A stretch of DNA of 64,000 nucleotides, taken from positions 2,046,001 to 2,110,000 of the forward strand of contig JBHGNT010000008.1 in the NCBI GenBank assembly GCA_043228905.1. The letters run 5' to 3'. Below the pieces are notes generated by a model, which was not told where the DNA came from, searched no databases, and saw nothing but the letters and a program-made list of their open reading frames with translations. Position 1 is the stretch's first letter. Each line of letters starts with the position of its first letter. This document shows, in pieces, positions 55,575 through 64,000 of the stretch. The position numbers were made by a program, and so were the translations under genes. The DNA comes from Azolla caroliniana. Its lineage: Eukaryota > Polypodiophyta.

Positions 55575-55586
55575 CTTGAGGGAGCG
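55575..55586 (+). promoter_or_regulatory. Copia polypurine tract
   Basis: CTTGAGGGAGCG directly before the TGTTGAG start of the 3' LTR; the minus-strand relative has CTTGAGGGGGCA at the same place. Confidence 0.75.
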
Positions 55587-56050
55587 TGTTGAGAATCAAG
55601 CTCAACCTAGCATTGTGTGTGAACACATCATTTGAGAATCTATGAGCACTCAAAGGTCAAAAGTCACACCACTACTCTCTATACATTAACAATGTGTCAT
55701 AGAATCATATTCTATTACACATAACTAATGAGTTTCATATTCCCCGTGACTAATGAGTCTCCACATTCCCCAAGAGAGAGTGGTTGTTGTAGTGAGTTAA
55801 TGAAGAGAGAGGGTGACCTTATATAAAGCACCCTCCTCCTACTTCATAGAGTGTCAGTTGTCCTCCCTTGTAATGCTACATTTTTGTATCTCATATTCCT
55901 TGTTAATATACATCTTCTTCTTGAGTATTTTATTTTTTCCATTCTATCTAATCTAACTTGTGTTTGTCACCTCTCCTCTCTCGTACACACATACACACAC
56001 ACATAACACACATCTCTTCCGTTGCACAGAATCATATCCGATTCTTTACA
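55587..56050 (+). repeat. Copia 3' LTR (464 bp)
   Basis: TGTTGAGAATCAAGCTCAAC to GATTCTTTACA, with a CTTATATAAAGC TATA box near 55820. It is a diverged subfamily of the LTRs at 14968-15389 and 59062-59446. Confidence 0.92.
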
Positions 56051-56830
56051 TTCTCCTTATCCTATTTCGGCATTATCCTCGAATGGATTAAGAATACCTT
56101 GTCCGATTTTTCTTTAGTTTAGTTTGTGCTTATACTAAGGCCTCTCACATAGTCTAAGGCTTTTAACCTATTGGGTGAGTCATCACAATGTTGGGACTAT
56201 GTTTTCAAGAGGTAGCACTAGTGGTTCTAAAACTTGGGGAGTACTATTTTGTCTACTATGTCCACAACGGTAGGTGTTACACTAAAAGGGGGCCCATCTT
56301 CATCATGCCATTTCATGCCTATGGTGTACATCCTATCCACCATAGCTAGGATATGTATCCAATTTATCACTAAACCATTTCTTTTATGTGATGAGATGGC
56401 TCATTGCTTATATGTTATGAGGTGTCCACTGCTTATACGTGAGGAAGCTATCATCTTGTTAATGTATTTTTTGCATTTAAACTAGGACCTTTTTGTTTTC
56501 CTTCTTCATATAGAGAACATTGTTACCAAACTCCATGACCAACTAACTTGTTCGTGAGAAATGAAGGCAGTCATAAACTTGGGCAATGGATCAAGTCACT
56601 ATGAGCGCACTATATCTAAGATAATTCCCTCAAGTTGTTGGGTATAGAGGTTGAAAAGTGTTTGAATTCAACTTTACAATAATTGGATAAGGGTTTAATT
56701 GAAGAGGTAATTAGAAGGACATGTGATTAGATGAAACTCAAATCAACGTAATAGAATCCAATAAACCCAATTTACATTTCTTCATTAAACTTCATGCGTT
56801 GAGTAAGAACACCAATGGATGGATTCAAAA
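56051..56830. other. Intergenic DNA, no gene seen
   Basis: Short ORFs only. A 83-codon frame at 56234-56485 has no motif I recognise. Confidence 0.45.
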
Positions 56831-56859
56831 GGTGAAATGAAGGCTTTCTTAAGGGCATT

Positions 56860-57450
56860 TGAATGTATTTTTGTGCATCAGGAGTCCATCAAAAAACTTA
56901 TTTCTTGCGGTTGATAATGATTAGGGGTTGGGTGATAGTGTAGAACCCATAGATGCACTATCAAGAGAAAATTTGCAAATCACAAAAATTATTGCATATC
57001 TTTGACATGTGTGGGAGTCTTCCAATCCTATATGGTAGGTACCTTTGGTTCATCCATGCTTAATACCAACAAGCGAGATGACATAACCAAGGAACTCAAT
57101 TGATGTGTGATCGAATCTCTACTTCTCTTTTTTGGCAAATAGCTCATGTTGATGGATCTCGACTAGAACTAAACGAACATGATCAAATTGTTCCATCAAA
57201 TTTTCGAAGAAGATCAAGATGTCATCCAAATATACCACAATGAATCGATCTATGTATTCTGGAAAGATGTTGTTCATCATGCGTTTGAAGACCGTTGGGC
57301 CATTTGTGAGGCAAAATGGCATCACTATGTACTCGAAATGGCCATAATGAGTTTGGAAAGTTGTTTCAATTCATCATCGGGTTTGATTCAAAGTAAGTGA
57401 GAAGGTTGATTTTGGAGAAGATTCACTATCACCCATAACGTATTGCTCAT
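56860..57450 (-). pseudogene. Decayed Ty3/gypsy reverse transcriptase fragment
   Basis: The minus strand reads GHFEYIVMPF-like sequence, then CLTNGPTVFKRMMNNIF and FIVVYLDDILIF (57119-57325), followed after a frame change by FLGYVIS, VGIKH and a THVKDMQ..F..FANF segment. These are the Ty3 RT palm with an intact YLDD box and the start of the connection to RNase H. The upstream KINLL-like segment around 57390-57420 is weaker. No LTRs or flanking domains remain, so it is an old truncated copy. Confidence 0.7.
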
Positions 57451-57669
57451 CATTAGCCACATCCCCATTTATATTAGGTCCTTTTCCCAACCAATACACC
57501 TCCGCACACTCCTTATGTCCTCTACATATGTATATCTAATAAATAACTAATAAATAAATCCATAAGTAGATAAATAATCAAATCCTAAATAGACAAGTCA
57601 TGACTCATAGACCAATAAATAATAATTAATCATAATCGTAATCATTATAAAAGACTCATTATAGTAATA
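57451..57669. other. AT-rich spacer
   Basis: No ORF or motif seen. Confidence 0.4.
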
Positions 57670-57870
57670 TAATGATAGTAACAACCATAATGGATAGCTA
57701 AGTACATAGTTAAACGTAAATATACTCACTAATTAATTTCAAAACAACAAAAAAAACAAGACAATTACTATAATGATAGTAACAACCATAATGGATAGCT
57801 ACCTAAGTACATAGTTAAACATAAATATACTCATTAATTAATTTCAAAACAACAAAAAAAACAAGACAAA
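57670..57870. repeat. Two-copy tandem repeat, 101-bp period
   Basis: Copies start TAATGATAGTAACAACCATA at 57670 and 57771 and are almost identical through AAACAAGACAA. The second copy has a 4-bp insertion (CTAC-CTAAG). Confidence 0.9.
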
Positions 57871-59056
57871 AGTAATAACACCTAATAGGGAAGTTGAGGC
57901 TACTGAGCATATATGCATACAAAACAAAGTTGTTGATGCTTATGATGATGTCAATCACCCTAGAGTCTCCAATTCACCTTCGAAATCAAGTTTCTCTAAA
58001 GGTGCCAAAACAACTCATAACTTGGAATCTTGCCCTTCCAAAGGTCAATACCAAGTCCCGACTCCCAAGGAGTCACCTACCTCCCAATAGGCTAACTTAA
58101 AGATTGGGGTATGTCACTCCCCAATGACAAAGATCATATCATACATCAACGCATAGAATCACTTACCTCTCCACTCCATGCAATCGTGAAAGACTCAAAG
58201 GCTTCTCAAGTTAATTTTAAATTAACATGTTTAATCACTACATTAATTAACAAATATGTTAGTCTTAATTAAATTAAAAATTGTGAAGTCCAAAACATGT
58301 ATAGATTGATTACTTAGTCCAAAAATCTAAATGTAGTAAAGTGGTTCTTAGTGGATACAAAAAGTAGGGAATGAGAACCAAAAGTAAGGGCACCCAAAGG
58401 TTATTTTTTACATGAGAGCTTATCCCCAAGTTGGAAATTATGCTAAAGCCCATTGCCCATTCTTAGTAAAGGCTAATTCCCCACAAATCACAATTTGACT
58501 ATGTGTCTTGCATACATTTGATTAATAAACAATATTTTAGAAGGCACACAAAGTGATGGTGGGGTTTAGGGTTGAAGTGAGGGCCCCGAACGAAGCAGAT
58601 CCCTATTTCTTCAAGCGAGTCATCGTCACAGGAAGCGATGGAATGGTTTATGGCTGTAAAGAGCACCTCAAATGCAACACATCGATGACGAGTTTCCCTA
58701 CTCCTAATGTGACATGTATGTCTCTTCGATTAGGGTGTAAGGTTAATAGTAGGGCATTAGAGGGCAAGGGAGACAGAGGCAGAGGGCTACAAAAGAACAT
58801 GTTGGCGAAGGAGCCATCACAAGGCAGTAAAGCATCAGTTAACAAATAACGTATTGGTGGTAAGGGTGTCAGTCGTGCGGTGGGTGGAGTCGAGGTATGC
58901 ATTACAAGGGATGAATAAGGATCAGGAAAACAGTGAGGGAGTAGAACAGGGGTAGCGAGGACCACAAGGAGGGTCGCCTCAAGGGCGGGTTGTTGTGGAG
59001 ATAGAGGCCACAGAGTACACATTGCAAGTGGAAAATCTTCTGCAAGAATGTGGTCA
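57871..59056. other. Intergenic DNA with one unexplained ORF, cut by a copia element
   Basis: A 98-codon frame at 58553-58849 (plus; GFRVEVRAPNEADPYFFKRV start, basic C-terminus) matches nothing I recognise. Similar-composition sequence continues with stops up to the copia LTR at 59062, so it could be the broken exon of a gene or an older repeat. No splice sites could be assigned. Confidence 0.35.
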
Positions 59057-59061
59057 AGCAC

Positions 59062-59446
59062 TGTAAAGAATCAAGAGATGGATTCTTGTGAAGCGGAAGA
59101 GATGTGAGTTATGTGTGTGTAAGAGAGAGAGAGAGAGAGTGAGAGAGTGAAACACAGAGAATACACAAGGTAAAAGTATATAGACAAAGGACAAAGACAC
59201 AACGATATACAAGGTGGGAGGAGGGTGCTTTATGTAGTCGCCCTCTCTCTTCATTAACCACAAGCCTCATGGAGCATGGGGAATGTGAAAGCTCATAAGT
59301 TATGTGTCATAGAATATGATTCTATGACTCATACTAAATGCTAGAATACAAAGTGGTGACATAATGGTGACTCTTGACCGTTGGAGTGTCTCTTCACTCT
59401 CAAGGTGAGTTCACACACTAGACCAAGTTGAGCTTGATTCTCAACA
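59062..59446 (-). repeat. Copia 3' LTR (385 bp, minus)
   Basis: In element orientation it begins TGTTGAGAATCAAGCTCAAC and ends GATTCTTTACA. It is the closest relative in the window of the solo LTR at 14968-15389, sharing the CTTGGTCTAGTGTGTGAAC and ACTCCAACGGTCAAGAGTC blocks. Confidence 0.93.
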
Positions 59447-59460
59447 TGCCCCCTCAAGCT
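59447..59460 (-). promoter_or_regulatory. Copia polypurine tract (minus)
   Basis: Minus-strand AGCTTGAGGGGGCA abuts the 3' LTR. Confidence 0.8.
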
Positions 59461-59709
59461 CAAGTCGGGTCGGTTTCAGACAGTATCTGAAATCTGCTTC
59501 AACTCGCGTTCCGGAGTTCGCGTCGGCTCGCGTCGGCTCACTTTATGCGGAGTTGCGGAATCCGTGCTCCAGCTTGCGTTGTGCGAAGTTTGTGCTTTGG
59601 CTTGCGTGCATAGTTGCGAAGTCTGTGCTTCGGCTTGCGTCTTTCTTCGTGGCTTTGCGCGGTAGATCGGCTCTTTGCTGCTTCGTTGCGTGGTTGCGGA
59701 ATCCACGCG

Positions 59710-62700
59710 TTATTGCATAGTGTCTTCAGTACTCCCCCTCAAGCTTGGTAGGTCAAGGATCATCAATCCGAGATCGGTCATGAATTGCCACAGCTTGTTG
59801 GCTCCTAAGGCTTTAGTGAAGATGTCAGCCGTTTGAAGATTGGTGCTAATGTGTTGTAGGTCGACATCACCAACCAGAACGCGCTCTCGGATGAAGTGAT
59901 AGTGCACTTCGATGTGCTTTGTCCGCGCGTGGAACACCGGGTTCCGAGCCAGATAGATACTGCTCATGTTGTCGCAGTAAAGGGAAGTCGGATCCTTGAT
60001 GGGTACGCCCAGATCCTTCAAAATCCTCTTGAGCCATATGGCTTCACACGCAGCTACGGCTGCGCCCCTGTATTCCGCCTCCGTACTCGAAAGAGCGACG
60101 GTAGGCTACTTCGTGCTACTCCAGGATATTGCTCCGCTGCCGAGGGAGAAAACAAATCCGGAGGTTGATCCTCTATCAGCTTTGTAGCTGGCCCAATCGG
60201 CGTCTGTGTACCCCTCGAGTCGTATTGGCATCGCGGTCTTGTAGAGGATGCCGCAATCCATTGTGCCGTTGACGTAGCATAGAACTCGCTTAGCGCAATC
60301 CGAGTATCACGCGGTGTTTGCATGAATTGGCTAAGGAGACCGACCGGATAACTGAGATCGGGTCATGTGATCGTGGGGTAGATGAGACTCCCGATGAGTT
60401 GCCGATACTGAGTTGGCTCACACGCTTTGGTGCCGGAGTTCGCATCTAGTTTGAGATTACGATCGAGGAGGGTTGCCACGGATTTGCACTCAGCCATCCC
60501 GAACTTGTATAACAAGTTGAGGATGTAGTGCCGTTGAGAGATCATGATTCCGACCAGAGTCTGAATTACCTCGATGCCGAGGAAGTAGTGGAGTTCCTTC
60601 ATGTCCGTCATCTCGAACTTGTCGGAAATGAGGGATTTGACTTTATTGATTTCGACGAGATGCTCACCTCCAATGACTAGGTCATCCACATATAAAATGA
60701 TGACGATCTAACTTGCGGAATCGCTTCGTATGTAGAGGGAGTTGTCCGATTTTGACATATGGAAGCTGATTTGATGAAGATATTGCGTTATCTTCGAATG
60801 CCAAGCACGCGGTGCTTGCTTGAGGCCGTAGAGTGGCTTCTTGAGTCGGCAAACAGCTTTCGGATGGGTGCTCGAGTTGAAGTCGGGTGGTTGGATCATG
60901 TACACCTCCTCTTCTAATTCGCCTTGTAGAAAGGCGTTCTTGACGTCCATTTGATGGAGGTGCCACCCTTTCGCCGCGGCAATCGGAATTACGGTCCGCA
61001 CCGTCGTAATCTTTGCCACCGGGGCAAAGGTCTCTTCGTAGTCGATGCTATGTGTCTGAGCGTATCCTTTTGCTACGAGTTGAGCTTTGTAGCGGTTTAC
61101 AAAGCCATCGGCGTTATACTTCACCTTGTAGATCCATCTGCGTCCGATCGCCTTTTTGTGTGGTGAGGTGGGAACGAGATCCCATGTCTCGTTCTTCCGT
61201 AGTGCTTGCATCTCCTCGTTCATTGCTTCGATCCATCGCGGGTCCCTCGCAGCTTCCGAAAACGTCTCCGGCTCCCGTACTGTCGCTACCTTCATCATAA
61301 AGGCGTAATGGTACGCCATATAAATGTTGTAGCCGAATCGGTTTACAGGGTTCTTTTCACGAGTGGATCGGTGGAGCTTTTCATTTGCAGAGATGAGGGC
61401 TTTCTTAGCTCCGATTGGTACCTCGAAACTGCCGAACTCACTGTCGAGTGAGTGAGTCGACTCATCGTCATTGAAGCGATCATCTTTGTATTCTGACATT
61501 TTCGCCTTGCCTTTGTCCATCTTCGAGCTAGGCCGTGATGTGCTTTGATCGCTCAAAGGCTCTTGTGGTCCGCTCAATCAAGTCGTAATCGGACTTTCTT
61601 CGATTATGCGCATAAGGCGATCTTCATCTTCGATCTCTTGTTCGGCGAATTCCGGGTCAAGCGGAGTCAGAGTTGGAGTTGTCTCTGGTGCGTACCAAGA
61701 TGCGGACTCGTCAAAAACTGACGTCTCGACTTACTCGAGATTTTCGAGTTGAGGGGTTGTAGCACTTGTACCCCTTTTGCTCCAATGAGTATCCTATGAG
61801 GATACATTTCTCCGACTTCAGGTCAAGCTTTTGACACTTCTCGTCAGGGATGTGCACGTACGCTATCATGCCGAATATCCGGATGTGCGATAAGTTCGGC
61901 TTCTTTCCGAAGTATTTTTCGTGTGGAGTGACCTCGTGCATGCCGGATGTTGTGCACCAGTTTATTAGGTAGACGGCCGTATTTGCAGCTTCGGCCCAAT
62001 ATGACTTGGGCATATGCTTCTTGTTCATCATGGCCCGCGCTACTTCGAGGATGTGCCGATTTTTGCGCTCGGCTACTCCGTTTTGTTGCGGAGTGTGTCG
62101 GCAAGTGAATTCTCGCCGAATTCCTTCCTTTCGGAGATACGCCATGAAATCGTCCGAGAAGTACTCCTTGCCACGATCCGATCGAAGGCATCGTACATGT
62201 TGGCCCATGGCTTTCTCGACTTCATTCTTGAAATTTTGGAAGTGTCCGAACACTTCGCTCTTTTGCCGCATTGGGTAGATCCAAGTGTGCCTAGAGAAGT
62301 CATCGATGAAGAGCACGTAATATCGGTATCCGCCGAATGTAGCCGTCTGTGCCGGTCCCCATATGTCGGAATGGACTACGTCGAGTAGATCTTTGCTCAC
62401 GTTCCGCTCTTTCGGGAATGGGTGTCGGTGTTGCTTGCCGAATTGGCACGCTTCGCATACACCTTCAATCTCCTTCTCTTTGAATGTCGGGAGTCCGATG
62501 ACGACTCCTTTCGATTTCATTGCTTTGAGTTTGTTGAGATTGATGTGGCCGATTCGCTTGTGCCATAGCTCTATGTCGGAGTCAGCTTTCGTGTTTTTCG
62601 CGAACATGGCGGATTTCATCTCGCGTGAATCGAGAATGAACATCCGTCCCTCTCTTCTTCCACGTGCGATGAGTCGGCCCTCTTTTTCGATGAAGCAACT

Positions 62701-63999
62701 GCCTTGATTAAATCTAACTTGCATCCCTTGCTCTACAATTTGGCTGACGGAGACCAATTTCTTCGTAATGGTCGGTACATGCAAGACATTTTTAATGTAA
62801 TTTTGTTTACCTTCTTTTCTGAACAGAACATTGCCAATGTGACGAATCGGGTGCGTAGTGTCGTCTCCAGTTTCGACATAGCCGGGTCAGTCCGGCTCTC
62901 AAAGTTCTCGGAACCATTCTTGATGCGATGTCATATGGTTTGAGGCACCGGAATTGACGAACCATACGTCTTCCGGACCGGAGGCACTAGTTAAGGTAGT
63001 GGTCGACATAGAGTTTGCTCTATGTTTCATCATGAACATTGCGCCACGGTCGGAGTTGTGCGCATACATTCTGCCACGATCTTCGTACATTTCGCCACGG
63101 TCGGAGTTGTGTGCATACATTCCGCCACAATCTTCGTAGTTGGAGTTGTGTGCATAATTCATGAGTTGTCGGCTTGTGGAAGCCGATTCACGCATCTTCT
63201 TTCGGCACTATTCTTCGTGGTGGCCGAGCTTTCCGCAATATCCGCATTCGGTTGCGTTTTGACGGCTCGGGCCGGAGTGGAAGCTCCCCCTTCTTGCAAA
63301 GGTTCCTCGTTGGCCTCCATTTTGCGGCCGAAATTGGGAGTTGTTGTCGTAGGTCGGACCTCGTCCGCCTTGTCCTTGGCCGAATCGGCCTCTCGCTCGT
63401 CCGCGTCCTCTTCCTCCATTAGAGTGCGTGTAGAGCATGTGGCCTTCCGACTCATTGCTCCTTGTACGCACGTGGTTTTCTTCGACCAATAGCATTGATT
63501 GGAGCTCGAAGAAGGAGGGAGATTTCTCCCGTGCTAGAACGGCGGTTCGCATCGAGCCGAAACGTGGTGCGAGGCCGCCGAGGCATATTTGCACCATCTC
63601 ATCATCATCTATACTTACGCTTATTGAGCCGAGTGAATCGCAAAGCTCCTTGATCTTCAAGGTGTATGTCGTGACAGACATGTCCCTTTGTTGAATGTTG
63701 TTCAACTCTTGCGGGAGTTGAAGCTTCCTCGCAGTCGTGTTGGCGGCGAAAATCTTTCGTAGATTTTCTCACGCTTCCTTCGGTGTCTTGGCTTCTCGAA
63801 TGTAACCAAACATGTGGTCGTGAACACATGTTGCCAAACAATACATCACGCGGCTTGCGGATTGCTCCCATGTTGCGTATCCGGGAGCCGCTTCGGTGGG
63901 TCGGTCTTCATGCGCTCCTTTGATGTAGCTCCAATAGCCTTGTCTGACAAGGTATTGGTGCATCTTGTACTCCCAAGATGCGAAGTTTTTTCGATCCAA
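59710..63999 (-). pseudogene. Copia gag-pol, nearly complete but with scattered breaks
   Basis: Leftward order: gag (NFASWEYKMHQYLVRQGYW, LNNIQQRDMSVTTYTLKIK); zinc knuckle CGYCGKLGHHEE, stop, CRKK; protease VNSGASNHMTSH; GAG-pre-integrase ELWHKRIGHINLNKLKAM; integrase (FIDDFSRHTW, RSDRGKEY, AERKNRHILEVAR, 61711-62784); RT (KKAIGRRWIYKVKYN, LKKPLYGLKQAPRAW, ILYVDDLVIGGEH near 60690); RNase H (LSSTEAEY, DNMSSIYLARNP, TADIFTKALGANKLW). Breaks include stops near 63771, 63207 and 62899-62901, a 1-nt shift near 61710, and a stop and shift near 60705 and 60330. Fewer lesions than the 38-50 kb copy indicate a younger insertion, but it is not autonomous. Confidence 0.9.
63041..63140 (-). repeat. In-frame 51-bp coding repeat in copia gag
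   Basis: CGCCACGGTCGGAGTTGTG recurs at 63041 and 63092, giving a 17-residue unit with MYAHNSDRG twice and a diverged third copy. It lies between the zinc knuckle and the protease. Confidence 0.8.
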
Positions 64000-64000
64000 C

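Larger units (their letters stand above)
37872..56050 (+). mobile_element. Decayed copia element hosting two nested Ty3 elements
   Basis: Truncated 5' LTR (37872-38195), Met-tRNA primer site, gag pseudogene (38344-39491), pol pseudogene (46607-49690), polypurine tract and full 3' LTR (55587-56050). Removing Ty3-1 (39492-46606) and Ty3-2 (49729-55498), with one copy of each target duplication, restores a continuous copia of roughly 5.3 kb. The restored junction runs NVSFSKEG then NQTYMKNLLHVPT, collinear with the related minus-strand element at 62.8 kb. Stops and shifts throughout show it was dead or dying before or after the insertions. Confidence 0.92.
59062..64000 (-). mobile_element. Copia element (3' part), same family as the nested host
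   Basis: Minus-strand element with its 3' LTR at 59062-59446, polypurine tract, and gag-pol running to the window edge. Its 5' LTR lies beyond 64000. Protein order and sequence match the broken copia at 38.3-49.7 kb. The 5-mer next to the LTR outer end (59057-59061, AGCAC) is the predicted target duplication. Confidence 0.93.

Overview
This is nuclear DNA of a land plant. The window is dominated by plant retrotransposons, and only two ordinary genes are evident. One is a two-exon hyccin-domain gene (3302-5902, minus), a subunit type of the plasma-membrane PI4-kinase alpha complex. The other is a single-exon ATL-type RING-H2 ubiquitin ligase (35653-36828, plus). The mix of retroelements (a Tf1/sushi-like chromovirus, a Ty3 lineage with a divergent polymerase motif, RTE-like LINE debris) suggests a non-flowering plant such as a fern. 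That placement is inference; nothing in the window proves it.

Layout. 1-12 kb is AT-rich and gene-poor: the hyccin gene, a tRNA-derived repeat, small tandem repeats and a decayed LINE reverse transcriptase (10.8-11.7 kb, minus). 12.06-16.9 kb is a decayed L1-type LINE (plus) carrying a 422-bp solo copia LTR with a perfect 5-bp target duplication. 16.9-31.7 kb is a GC-richer composite. It contains a broken Ty3-like element (minus), split by a structurally complete copia element (21939-27263, minus; 1358-codon uninterrupted ORF), together with four related LTR-like pieces in two orientations. 31.7-37.9 kb is unique DNA with faint LINE and Ty3 remnants and the ATL gene.

37.9-56.05 kb is a nest: a decayed copia element (plus) into which two young Ty3/gypsy elements have inserted. 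Ty3-1 (39492-46606) has 474-bp LTRs differing at two sites, TSD GAAGG, an initiator-Met tRNA primer site and a 1463-codon gag-pol with chromodomain. Ty3-2 (49729-55498) has LTRs that differ only in CT-repeat length and TSD AAGCG. 59.06-64 kb is the 3' part of another member of the host copia family, on the minus strand, running off the window.

The most interesting system is Ty3-2. It has separate gag and pol frames overlapping by 28 nt, with a GTTAAAC slippery heptamer, a 6-nt spacer and an 8-bp stem, the layout of a -1 ribosomal frameshift. It has no tRNA primer site after the 5' LTR. Instead, 12 nt near the LTR edge are perfectly complementary to a site about 33 bp downstream of the LTR TATA box, as expected for Tf1-type self-priming. 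Both traits are typical of fungal and vertebrate Tf1/sushi chromoviruses and are unlike the usual plant chromoviruses. With intact ORFs and essentially identical LTRs, the copy looks very young.
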